5,427 nt of DNA from an uncultured Faecalibacterium sp. (GTDB taxonomy: Bacteria > Bacillota > Clostridia > Oscillospirales > Ruminococcaceae). The translations under genes and the position numbers were made by a program. Shown here in pieces: positions 1 through 5,407 of the stretch (the first letter of the stretch is position 1; each line of letters opens with the position of its first letter). Below the pieces are notes generated by a model, which did no database searches, was not told the DNA's origin, and was given only the letters and a program-made list of their open reading frames with translations. The DNA is taken from contig CALDNF010000234.1 of assembly GCA_937917475.1 (NCBI GenBank), positions 1 to 5,427 of the forward strand. The letters are read 5' to 3'.

Positions 1-1197
1 GATGTACAGCCGGGTGTAGCCGGTGAACAGGGTGCCCGAGAGGGGCGTTTCCAGCAGAACTTCGTCCTCCGTGCCTTCGTGGGCGGCAAGCACTTCCCGG
101 CGGATGGCTTCGGCTTCGGCGTTCATGGTCCGGCTCCGCTCCTGCTTCTCCCGCTCGTGGACCTGATCGGGGAAATCGTAGGCGGGTGTGCCGCTGCGGC
201 GGGAGTAGGGGAAAACGTGGACCTTGAGGAAGCCGATCTTTTTCAGGAATTCACAGCTCTCCTCAAAATCAGCGGGAGTCTCGCCGGGGAAACCGCAGAT
301 GCAGTCGGTGGTAAAGCTGACCGGGCGGGAGCCGTAAGCAGCCCGGATGCGGTCTACTACCTCAGTATACTGCTCGGCGGTGTAGACCCGGCGCATTCGG
401 CGCAGGGTAGAAGTGCAGCCGCTTTGCAGGCTCAGATGGAACTGCGGGCAGAGCTTGTCCACAGCGGCCAGCCGGGTGATGTACTCGGGGGTGAGCATAT
501 CGGGGTCAAGGCTGCCCAGACGGATCCGCTCGATCCCCTCGACCTGAGCACAGTGCTCCACCAGCTCCACAAGGTTTGTGCCGGTATCCAGACCGTAGCT
601 GGGCAGGGAGATGGCACTGAGCACCACTTCCCGGTAACCGGAAGCGGCCAGCTGATGCAGCTCCTTGAGGATGCTCTCTTCGCTGCGGCTCCGTACCGGG
701 CCCCGGGCCCGGGGGATGACGCAGTAGGCACACTGCCGGTTGCAGCCGTCCTCTACTTTAATAAAGGCGCGGGTGTGGGTCTCGAACCGCTCCACCGGCA
801 GCTCCTCGAACTGCTCCCCCCGGGTGTGAGGGGTGACGGCAACGATCCGCTCGTGGCCGTCCAGCAGCTTGAGCACATTGTCCAGAATGGCTTTTCGGTC
901 GCCGTTGCCGCAGACGAGGTCAGCTTCCATGAACTGTGCGGCTTCCTCAGGGAAGGCCTGCGGGTAGCAGCCGGTGAGGACTGTGACGGCACCGGGATTT
1001 TCCCGTTTGGCCCGGCGGAGCCACTTACGGCTCTTCTGGTCGCCAAAATTGGTGACGGTGCAGCTGTTGACGACAAAGACGTCCGCTTCCTCGCCCTCCT
1101 GCACAATGGTAAAACCGGCCGAACGGAACATCTGTTCCAACGCACCGGTCTCGTTCAGATTGACTTTGCAGCCAAGAGTATAAAAACAAACACGCAT
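1..1197 (-). CDS. mtaB: MtaB, tRNA t6A37 C2-methylthiotransferase (3' end outside the window)
   Basis: This radical-SAM enzyme of the methylthiotransferase family converts t6A37 of tRNAs that read ANN codons to ms2t6A, using two 4Fe-4S clusters and S-adenosylmethionine in the cytoplasm. The minus frame is open from the ATG at 1195-1197 to the window edge (399 codons). The family is usually about 430-440 residues, so roughly the last 30-40 are missing. The N-terminal domain shows the three cluster cysteines C10 (TLGCKVN), C46 (VNSCTVT) and C77 (TGCYP). The radical-SAM motif CNRQCAYC gives C152, C156 and C159. Further family blocks are SLQSGC, RMRRVYT, GFPGET and HVFPYSRRSGTPA. The start of the TRAM domain is present at the edge (LFTGYTRLYI). 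RMRRVYT and HVFPYS favour MtaB over MiaB or RimO. The start is supported by TTAAGGAGAC just upstream. It is transcribed divergently from the carboxypeptidase gene. Arg is mostly CGG or CGC. Confidence 0.93.
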   Translation of the reverse strand, partial: MRVCFYTLGCKVNLNETGALEQMFRSAGFTIVQEGEEADVFVVNSCTVTNFGDQKSRKWLRRAKRENPGAVTVLTGCYPQAFPEEAAQFMEADLVCGNGDRKAILDNVLKLLDGHERIVAVTPHTRGEQFEELPVERFETHTRAFIKVEDGCNRQCAYCVIPRARGPVRSRSEESILKELHQLAASGYREVVLSAISLPSYGLDTGTNLVELVEHCAQVEGIERIRLGSLDPDMLTPEYITRLAAVDKLCPQFHLSLQSGCTSTLRRMRRVYTAEQYTEVVDRIRAAYGSRPVSFTTDCICGFPGETPADFEESCEFLKKIGFLKVHVFPYSRRSGTPAYDFPDQVHEREKQERSRTMNAEAEAIRREVLAAHEGTEDEVLLETPLSGTLFTGYTRLYI

Positions 1198-1200
1198 GGG

Positions 1201-1210
1201 GTCTCCTTAA
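1201..1210 (-). promoter_or_regulatory. Ribosome binding site of mtaB
   Basis: On the minus strand this reads TTAAGGAGAC, with AAGGAG ending about six bases before the ATG at 1197. It fixes the start of mtaB and rules out longer forms. Confidence 0.85.
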
Positions 1211-1212
1211 AA

Positions 1213-1225
1213 CTTGTTGTACAAG
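1213..1225. repeat. Small inverted repeat in the mtaB leader
   Basis: CTTGT-TGT-ACAAG is a 5-bp inverted repeat with a 3-base loop, and its centre contains the palindrome TTGTACAA (1217-1224). It lies between the predicted transcription start and the ribosome binding site of mtaB. It could be a small hairpin or a protein site. It is short enough to be chance. Confidence 0.3.
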
Positions 1226-1244
1226 ATGATGCTCATAAAATAAC

Positions 1245-1273
1245 ATTATAGCAGATTCTTTTTCATTATAAAA
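1245..1273 (-). promoter_or_regulatory. Probable mtaB promoter with extended -10
   Basis: On the minus strand a perfect TATAAT (1245-1250) is preceded by TGC, giving the extended -10 form TGnTATAAT. The hexamer 17 bases further upstream, TTTTAT, is a weak -35, which is tolerated with an extended -10. Transcription would start near 1238, giving a leader of about 40 bases. A second TATAAT lies 20 bases upstream at 1265-1270 and could be an alternative, though it lacks the TG extension and a good -35. Confidence 0.65.
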
Positions 1274-1280
1274 GGGGTCA

Positions 1281-1298
1281 TTGGGCTGGTTTGGGCTG
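1281..1298. repeat. Direct repeat TTGGGCTG, 10-bp period
   Basis: TTGGGCTG occurs at 1281-1288 and again at 1291-1298, two bases apart, so the copies lie on the same face of the helix. They sit upstream of the carboxypeptidase gene and upstream of the mtaB promoter. I could not place a convincing promoter for the carboxypeptidase gene here. A TACACT at 1301-1306 is a possible -10, but has no good -35. Confidence 0.35.
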
Positions 1299-1328
1299 CA
1301 TACACTGCAAACAGAATGATTTTCCATG

Positions 1329-1333
1329 GGAGG
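1329..1333 (+). promoter_or_regulatory. Ribosome binding site that sets the carboxypeptidase start
   Basis: GGAGG at 1329-1333 is seven bases before the ATG at 1341. A second GGAGG abuts that ATG (1336-1340), too close to serve it, and is 12 bases from the next in-frame ATG at 1353. The upstream in-frame ATG at 1326 overlaps the first GGAGG and has no site of its own. The start at 1341 is therefore preferred. Confidence 0.75.
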
Positions 1334-1340
1334 TAGGAGG

Positions 1341-2573
1341 ATGGAGCGGAGAATGTTGGCAGGGGTCTGCGCTGCGGCCCTCTGTTTCTGGCTGTTTGCG
1401 CTGGCGTTCGGCTCAGCGCAGGGCAAAGGGCTGCGGGCTATGCTGGCCCCGGAGGGCGGGGCAGAGCTGCCCGAACGTCCGGTACAGGCGGCCGCAGCCC
1501 CGGCGGAATCCCTTTCCCTGAACTGCCGGGCAGCGGTGCTGATGGAGCAGGGCAGCGGGCGGGTGCTGTATGAGAAGGCTCCGGATCAGGAAATGCCCAT
1601 TGCATCCATTACCAAGGTGATGACCCTGCTGCTGACTTTTGAAGCCATGGAGGCCGGGCGGCTGACACCGGACACGCCGGTGCCGGTCAGTGAGCACGCC
1701 TACCGGATGGGCGGAAGCCAGATCTGGCTGGAGCCCGGAGAGCACTTCACGCTGGATGAGATGCTCCGGGCCATCTGTGTTTCTTCCGCCAATGACGCCG
1801 CCGTGGCCGTGGCTGAGCTGGTGGGCGGCAGCGAGCCTGCCTTTGTGGAGCAGATGAATGCAAAGGCCCGGGAACTGGGGATGGAGCATACCAACTTTAA
1901 AAATGCCTGCGGGCTGGACACCGAGGGCCATCTCTCCACGGCCCGGGATGTGGCCGTCCTGAGCCGGTACATCCTCAATCGGTTCCCCGGGGTACTCCAT
2001 TATACCGGCATCTGGACCGATTCGCTCCGCAACGGGCAGACCCAGCTGGTGAATACCAACAAGCTCCTCCGCCGGTACAATGGCATTACCGGACTCAAGA
2101 CCGGCACCACCAGCGGGGCCGGGGTCTGCATCTCGGCCACCGCCACCCGGGATGGGCTGAATCTCATCGCTGTGGTGCTGGGAGCTCCCTCCAGTGCCGA
2201 CCGGTTCAACGCTGCTACCACCCTGCTGGACTATGGCTTTTCCCATTACGAAGCCGCTTCCATGCCCGCTCTGACGGAACATCCTCTCGCTCTTGCCGTG
2301 AAGGGCAGCCCGGAGGGCAGCGTGCCGCTGGACTACTCGGCCCTGCCCGAGACCGTCCTGACCGAAAAAGGCGGGGCAGCAGCCCTTCGTGCAGAGCTTA
2401 CCCTGCCCGAAGAACTGGACGCCCCGGTGGAAAAAGGGCAGGAAGTGGGCAAAGTTTCGTTGTATGAGGGCGATACGCTGCGGGAAGAATTTTCAGTTTT
2501 TGCCGCCGCTGATGCACCTCGCATCACCTTTAGCACGGCCTGGCAGCTGCTGTGGCAGAGTCTGGTTTGTTAA
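1341..2573 (+). CDS. D-alanyl-D-alanine carboxypeptidase, PBP5/DacF type (peptidase S11)
   Basis: This low-molecular-weight penicillin-binding protein removes the terminal D-Ala from peptidoglycan pentapeptides outside the membrane and so limits cross-linking. The 410-residue product opens with a signal peptide (ERR, then a hydrophobic stretch at about residues 5-23, possible cleavage after GSA at 26) and an Ala/Pro-rich linker to about 58. The S11 catalytic domain follows with all three active-site motifs: SITK (nucleophile S89, K92), SAN (S149-N151) and KTG (253-255). Residues about 314-388 resemble the PBP5 C-terminal beta domain. The last 15 residues (TFSTAWQLLWQSLVC) form a likely amphipathic membrane-anchoring helix, as in other S11 carboxypeptidases. 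Length fits the family. Fifteen of 21 Arg codons are CGG, unlike pgi downstream. Clostridial genomes carry several paralogues (dacA, dacB, dacF), so no symbol is assigned. It looks monocistronic, with mtaB divergent and a new promoter before pgi. Confidence 0.93.
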   Translation: MERRMLAGVCAAALCFWLFALAFGSAQGKGLRAMLAPEGGAELPERPVQAAAAPAESLSLNCRAAVLMEQGSGRVLYEKAPDQEMPIASITKVMTLLLTFEAMEAGRLTPDTPVPVSEHAYRMGGSQIWLEPGEHFTLDEMLRAICVSSANDAAVAVAELVGGSEPAFVEQMNAKARELGMEHTNFKNACGLDTEGHLSTARDVAVLSRYILNRFPGVLHYTGIWTDSLRNGQTQLVNTNKLLRRYNGITGLKTGTTSGAGVCISATATRDGLNLIAVVLGAPSSADRFNAATTLLDYGFSHYEAASMPALTEHPLALAVKGSPEGSVPLDYSALPETVLTEKGGAAALRAELTLPEELDAPVEKGQEVGKVSLYEGDTLREEFSVFAAADAPRITFSTAWQLLWQSLVC

Positions 2574-2680
2574 AAGAAACACAAGAGCGAAGAAAAGCGG
2601 AAACTGAGCCTGTCCGGCTGTACAAAAAGTGTAAGAGATGACAAAACAACACTATTAAAATTGTATGAAATCCAAGGATT
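2574..2680. other. Intergenic stretch after the carboxypeptidase gene, no clear terminator
   Basis: This A-rich spacer holds no credible ORF. The only hairpins I find are weak: AGCC-TGTCC-GGCT near 2607-2619 and TACA/TGTA around the A-run near 2621-2633. Neither has a U-tract, so how transcription of the upstream gene ends is unclear. A short inverted repeat, CAAGG (2673-2677) and CCTTG (2685-2689), overlaps the pgi -35 and could be an operator, but five base pairs is weak evidence. Confidence 0.5.
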
Positions 2681-2686
2681 TTGGCC

Positions 2687-2726
2687 TTGACTTTGCCCGG
2701 TGGGAACGGTACACTTATACTATAAA
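2687..2726 (+). promoter_or_regulatory. pgi promoter, two overlapping sigma-A-type sites
   Basis: TTGACT (2687-2692) and TACACT (2710-2715) are 17 bases apart. Shifted by six bases, TTGCCC (2693-2698) and TATACT (2716-2721) are also 17 apart. A further TATAAA follows at 2721-2726. The first pair has the better -35 and the second the better -10. Either gives a leader of roughly 50 bases. The region between it and the start holds a small GC hairpin (CGGGC 2738-2742, GCCCG 2748-2752) with no U-tract. Confidence 0.75.
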
Positions 2727-2762
2727 ATAATCCTCGCCGGGCACAGGGCCCGAAAATCGTTT

Positions 2763-2767
2763 GGAGG
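2763..2767 (+). promoter_or_regulatory. Ribosome binding site of pgi
   Basis: GGAGG is ten bases before the ATG at 2778, slightly long but the only strong site. The same frame stays open upstream to a GTG at 2700. That GTG lies between the -35 and -10 elements, so the longer form cannot be the real protein. Confidence 0.8.
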
Positions 2768-2777
2768 TTTTGATAGA

Positions 2778-4109
2778 ATGAGTCTCGTTCTGAACACAAA
2801 GCACCTCTCCAGTTTCATCAACGAAGAGGAATATAAGGCTATCTACCCGCAGGTGGAAGCCGCCCACAACCAGCTGGAAGCCAAGAACGGCCCCGGCAGC
2901 GATTTTCTGGGCTGGCTGTACCTGCCCCGGGATTACGATAAGGAAGAGTTTGCACGGATCAAGGCCGCTGCTGCCAAAATTCGTGAGGATTCCGAAGTTC
3001 TGGTGGTGGCCGGCATCGGCGGCAGCTATCTGGGCGCACGGGCCGTCATCGAGGCAGTCAAGGGTCTGTACCACAATGAGCTGGACAACGGCCTGAAGAT
3101 CTACTTCTGCGGCAACAGCATCAGCCCCACCTACCTGAACGATATCATTGCTCTGTGCAAGGGCAAGAAGTTCTCCATCAACGTCATCTCCAAGTCCGGC
3201 ACCACCACCGAGACCTCTCTGGCCTTCCGTGTGCTGCGCAAGCTGCTGGAGGATGAAGTGGGCGTTGAGGAGGCCAACAAGCGCATCTATGCCACCACCG
3301 ACCGTGCCAAGGGCACCCTGAAGCAGCTGGCCGACGCACAGGGCTGGCCCACCTTCGTGGTCCCCGATGACGTGGGCGGCCGCTACTCCGTCCTGTCTGC
3401 CGTGGGTCTGCTGCCCATCGCCGCAGCCGGTATCGACATCGACGAGCTGATGAAGGGCGCAGCCGATGCCATGGACCGCTTCTCCGTCCTGAGCCCGGAC
3501 AACGATGCTTACAAGTATGCTGCCATCCGCAACATCCTGTACCGCAAGGGCAAGAGCGTGGAGATCCTCGAGTGCTATGAGCCCAACTTCACCCTGATGA
3601 ACGAGTGGTACAAGCAGCTGTTCGGCGAGAGCGAGGGCAAGGACAACAAGGGCCTGTTCCCCGCAAGCTGCATCTTCTCCACCGACCTGCACTCCATGGG
3701 TCAGTTCATTCAGGAAGGCTCCCGCACCATGTTCGAGACCATCGTGGATGTCAAGAAGCCCGCACAGGATCTCTTCATCGAGAAGCTGGAAGGCAACTTT
3801 GACGGCCTGAACTTCCTGGCTGACCAGAACATGAGCGTGGTCAACCGCAAGGCCATGGAGGGTACCATTCTGGCACATACCGACGGCGGCGTGCCTGAGG
3901 TGGTCATTGAGCTGGACGACCTGACTGCTTATAATGTAGGCTACCTGATCTATTTCTTCTGGCGTGCCTGCGCCTGCAGCGGCTACCTGCTCAGCGTCAA
4001 CCCCTTTAACCAGCCGGGCGTTGAGAGCTATAAGAAGAATATGTTTGCACTGCTGGGCAAGCCGGGTTACGAGAACCTGACCGCCGAGCTGGAAGCAAAG
4101 CTGAAGTAA
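2778..4109 (+). CDS. pgi: Glucose-6-phosphate isomerase
   Basis: Pgi interconverts glucose 6-phosphate and fructose 6-phosphate in glycolysis and gluconeogenesis, in the cytoplasm and normally as a dimer. At 443 residues it matches the short Firmicutes form (about 450) rather than the 550-residue E. coli type. Visible family blocks are GIGGSYLG (79-86), the phosphate-binding SKSGTTTE (138-145), signature 1 around VGGRYS (199-204, R202), the catalytic glutamate in LFGESEGK (E284), a conserved His in STDLHSMGQ (H305), and signature 2 FNQPGVESYK ending in the catalytic lysine K419. None is missing. Codon use is strongly biased: 12 of 15 Arg codons are CGC or CGT, and the three CGG codons all fall in the first quarter, as expected for a highly expressed gene. 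It has its own promoter and is followed after 53 bases by a P-loop gene, probably on the same transcript. Confidence 0.97.
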   Translation: MSLVLNTKHLSSFINEEEYKAIYPQVEAAHNQLEAKNGPGSDFLGWLYLPRDYDKEEFARIKAAAAKIREDSEVLVVAGIGGSYLGARAVIEAVKGLYHNELDNGLKIYFCGNSISPTYLNDIIALCKGKKFSINVISKSGTTTETSLAFRVLRKLLEDEVGVEEANKRIYATTDRAKGTLKQLADAQGWPTFVVPDDVGGRYSVLSAVGLLPIAAAGIDIDELMKGAADAMDRFSVLSPDNDAYKYAAIRNILYRKGKSVEILECYEPNFTLMNEWYKQLFGESEGKDNKGLFPASCIFSTDLHSMGQFIQEGSRTMFETIVDVKKPAQDLFIEKLEGNFDGLNFLADQNMSVVNRKAMEGTILAHTDGGVPEVVIELDDLTAYNVGYLIYFFWRACACSGYLLSVNPFNQPGVESYKKNMFALLGKPGYENLTAELEAKLK

Positions 4110-4126
4110 AACCAAAAACGATCTCC

Positions 4127-4138
4127 CGCCGTAAGGCG
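4127..4138 (+). other. Small GUAA-tetraloop hairpin between pgi and the P-loop gene
   Basis: CGCC-GTAA-GGCG forms a 4-bp GC stem closed by a GNRA-type loop. It starts 17 bases after the pgi stop and ends 10 bases before the next ribosome binding site. The bases after it are GAAAAT on the outer side, not a U-tract, so it is not an intrinsic terminator. It could stabilise the 3' end of a processed pgi message or be incidental. Confidence 0.4.
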
Positions 4139-4162
4139 TGGAAAATACAGGAGGACAGAACT

Positions 4163-4567
4163 ATGATTAAACTGATTGTTGGCGCAAAGGGTTCCGGCAA
4201 GACCAAGGCTATGATCGACATGATCAATGATTCGGTCAAGACCACCAAGGGCAACGTCGTTGTGGTCGAAAAGGGCATGAAGCTGACTTACGACATCGCT
4301 CCCGCTGCACGTCTGATCGATCTGGACGAGTACAAGGTTTCCGGCGGCGAGATGCTGTACGGCTTTGTGGCCGGCCTGCTGGCAAGCAACTATGACATCA
4401 CCGACCTGTACATCGACGGCATCCTGAAGGTTCTGGATCACGATATCAGCCGTCTGGGCGTTGTTCTGGACGAGATGGCTGCTGTGGCCGGCGATTCCGT
4501 CAAGGTCACTGTTACCGTCAGTGCAGATGAGGCCGCTCTGCCCCACGACGTGAAGAAGTACCTGTAA
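4163..4567 (+). CDS. Small P-loop NTP-binding protein of unknown function
   Basis: I do not recognise a named family. The 134-residue protein starts with strand MIKLIV and a full Walker A motif, GAKGSGKT (residues 7-14, K13, T14). A helix follows, then a second strand, NVVVVEKG (31-38). DLYIDG (81-86) looks like a Walker B strand with D85 as the acidic residue, and E104 lies in the next helix. A final strand, SVKVTVTVSA, precedes the C-terminus. This is the order of a minimal alpha/beta P-loop core, with no partner domain, signal peptide, membrane segment or cysteine. ATP or GTP binding is a fair inference; the substrate is not. Similar small proteins in clostridia are, as I recall, labelled ATP-binding or hypothetical. 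AGGAGG (4149-4154) lies eight bases before the ATG. Codons resemble pgi (both Arg codons are CGT), suggesting good expression. It ends at a strong terminator. Confidence 0.85.
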   Translation: MIKLIVGAKGSGKTKAMIDMINDSVKTTKGNVVVVEKGMKLTYDIAPAARLIDLDEYKVSGGEMLYGFVAGLLASNYDITDLYIDGILKVLDHDISRLGVVLDEMAAVAGDSVKVTVTVSADEAALPHDVKKYL

Positions 4568-4585
4568 TTTTCAGCAAATCAAGTT

Positions 4586-4641
4586 CCAAATGGGCAGGAA
4601 ACCGGCAAAAAGAAATTTTTTCGGTTTTCTGCCTGTTTTGG
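4586..4641 (+). terminator. Intrinsic terminator after the P-loop gene
   Basis: A 12-bp stem pairs GGCAGGAAACCG (4593-4604) with CGGTTTTCTGCC (4622-4633), with one G-U pair. Inside it, AAAAA (4607-4611) pairs with TTTTT (4616-4620) around a GAAA loop. The outer arms continue loosely as CCAAA (4586-4590) and TTTTGG (4636-4641). The 3' side runs into TGTTTTGG, a short U-rich tail. The gene ends 18 bases upstream, so this closes the pgi unit. Confidence 0.85.
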
Positions 4642-4643
4642 TG

Positions 4644-4672
4644 TTGACAAAGGGATGCTTTGGCGTTATACT
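4644..4672 (+). promoter_or_regulatory. Sigma-A promoter of the DUF177-rpmF unit
   Basis: TTGACA (4644-4649), a 17-base spacer and TATACT (4667-4672) give a near-perfect vegetative promoter. Transcription would start near 4679, leaving a leader of about 22 bases before the ATG at 4701. It begins only two bases after the terminator structure. Confidence 0.92.
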
Positions 4673-4690
4673 AACAAAGCAGCCTTTTAT

Positions 4691-4696
4691 GAGGTG
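4691..4696 (+). promoter_or_regulatory. Ribosome binding site that sets the DUF177 start
   Basis: GAGGTG lies four to six bases before the ATG at 4701. The frame is open further up, with ATGs at 4590 and 4689. The first lies inside the terminator ahead of the promoter. The second overlaps this site and has none of its own. Confidence 0.75.
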
Positions 4697-4700
4697 TACT

Positions 4701-5201
4701 ATGCAATTTGACCTGAGAAAATTTCTTGCCACCGGTTCAAAACCCTATCATGCAGAGTTTCCATGTGATTTGTCTGCCCGGGATTTTGCCGGTGCACGGA
4801 TCCCGGAGCCCGTTACGGTCTGCTTTGATGCAGTACCCGAGGGAGAAGAGGTCCGGATGACATTGCGGGCAACAGCGTTAGTACACGGAGAGTGCGCCCG
4901 CTGCCTTGACCCGGTGACCCGGGAAGAGACAGTAGACACGGAGTGGACGGTTCGGGAGCGGGATCTTGATGATCCTGACTTTGATCTGCCCCTCAATGAA
5001 AAAGGACATCTGGATGTGGATGAATGGCTCAGCCAGGAGTTCCTGTTCCAGATCCCTACGGTACTGCTGTGCAGTGCCGACTGCCCGGGATTGTGTCCCC
5101 GGTGCGGGAAAAAGAGGACAGAATGTACCTGTCCTCCCCCGGAGGATGAAGCCACTCCCGCAGACGCAAGGCTCGCGATCCTCAAATCACTGCTGAACTG
5201 A
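4701..5201 (+). CDS. DUF177 / YceD-family protein, putative role in ribosome or rRNA biogenesis
   Basis: The 166-residue product fits the YceD (DUF177) family, found immediately before rpmF across bacteria. In E. coli and plants the family has been linked to 23S rRNA accumulation; the biochemical role is not settled. Typical features are the N-terminal MQFDLRKFL start, a CxxC pair in GECARCLDPV (C65, C68), the acidic middle with LPLNEKGHLDVDEWLSQEFLFQIP, and a C-terminal cysteine cluster, CSADCPGLCPRCGKKRTECTC (C124, C128, C132, C135, C142, C144). The cluster suggests metal, probably zinc, binding, which is common in Gram-positive members. No signal or membrane segment is seen. It has its own strong promoter and stops 26 bases before rpmF, so the two are very likely co-transcribed. 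Codon use is less biased than in pgi. Confidence 0.9.
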   Translation: MQFDLRKFLATGSKPYHAEFPCDLSARDFAGARIPEPVTVCFDAVPEGEEVRMTLRATALVHGECARCLDPVTREETVDTEWTVRERDLDDPDFDLPLNEKGHLDVDEWLSQEFLFQIPTVLLCSADCPGLCPRCGKKRTECTCPPPEDEATPADARLAILKSLLN

Positions 5202-5211
5202 GAAACCCATC

Positions 5212-5220
5212 AAGGAGGTG
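5212..5220 (+). promoter_or_regulatory. Strong ribosome binding site of rpmF
   Basis: AAGGAGGTG matches the 16S anti-Shine-Dalgarno sequence over nine bases, with GGAGG nine bases before the ATG at 5228. This fits the high output needed for a ribosomal protein, compared with the weaker GAGGTG of the gene before it. Confidence 0.85.
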
Positions 5221-5227
5221 CAAAAAT

Positions 5228-5407
5228 ATGGCAGTACCTAAGAGACATCTTTCCAAGGCCCGCCGCGACAAGCGTCGCAGCAATGTTTGGAAGCTGGAGG
5301 CCCCCGCACTGGTCAAGTGCAGCAACTGCGGCTCTCTGAAGCTCCCCCACCAGGCATGTGGCAACTGCGGTTACTACAAGGGCGAGGAAGTCATCAAGAA
5401 GGCCTAA
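5228..5407 (+). CDS. rpmF: 50S ribosomal protein L32 (bL32), zinc-ribbon form
   Basis: The 59-residue basic protein is a complete bL32, part of the large ribosomal subunit near the peptidyl-transferase side. It begins with the family hallmark MAVPKRHLSKARRDKRRS and keeps four zinc-ribbon cysteines as two CxxC pairs: C31-C34 (CSNC) and C44-C47 (CGNC). It is therefore the zinc-binding C+ type rather than the cysteine-free form some bacteria use under zinc shortage. Length is normal (about 56-60). It lies 26 bases after the DUF177 gene on the same transcript. Only 20 bases follow the TAA and they show no terminator, so the operon may continue, commonly with plsX. Confidence 0.97.
   Translation: MAVPKRHLSKARRDKRRSNVWKLEAPALVKCSNCGSLKLPHQACGNCGYYKGEEVIKKA

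Noticed and set aside
79..1251. A 390-codon plus-strand open frame opposite mtaB
   Set aside because: The minus frame encodes a clear MtaB with all six cluster cysteines. The plus-strand translation has no recognisable motif and would run through the mtaB promoter.
1413..2282. A 289-codon minus-strand open frame within the carboxypeptidase gene
   Set aside because: The plus frame has the SITK, SAN and KTG motifs in order. The antisense product is Gly/His/Gln-rich and resembles no family.
2738..2752. GC hairpin in the pgi leader as an attenuator or riboswitch
   Set aside because: It is only five base pairs with no U-tract and no conserved aptamer sequence around it, and the leader is about 50 bases, too short for a known riboswitch.
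2700..2777. A 26-residue N-terminal extension of Pgi from a GTG
   Set aside because: The GTG lies between the -35 and -10 boxes, so it would not be in the message, and it has no ribosome binding site.
2715..4115. A 466-codon open frame antisense to the whole of pgi
   Set aside because: pgi carries every isomerase signature. The antisense frame is open because the strongly biased pgi codons rarely place TTA, CTA or TCA in that register. Its translation is low-complexity, rich in V, L, Q, G and H, with no family motif, and it has no ribosome binding site at its start.
4163..4567. The P-loop protein as a PilT-type motility ATPase or toxin-antitoxin component
   Set aside because: It lacks the PilT Asp and His boxes and the length of a secretion ATPase, and there is no small partner ORF beside it. 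Pgi and a terminator flank it instead.
4590..4700. A 37-residue N-terminal extension of the DUF177 protein
   Set aside because: It would start inside the terminator hairpin and span the promoter. The start at 4701 has a ribosome binding site and matches the family's usual N-terminus.
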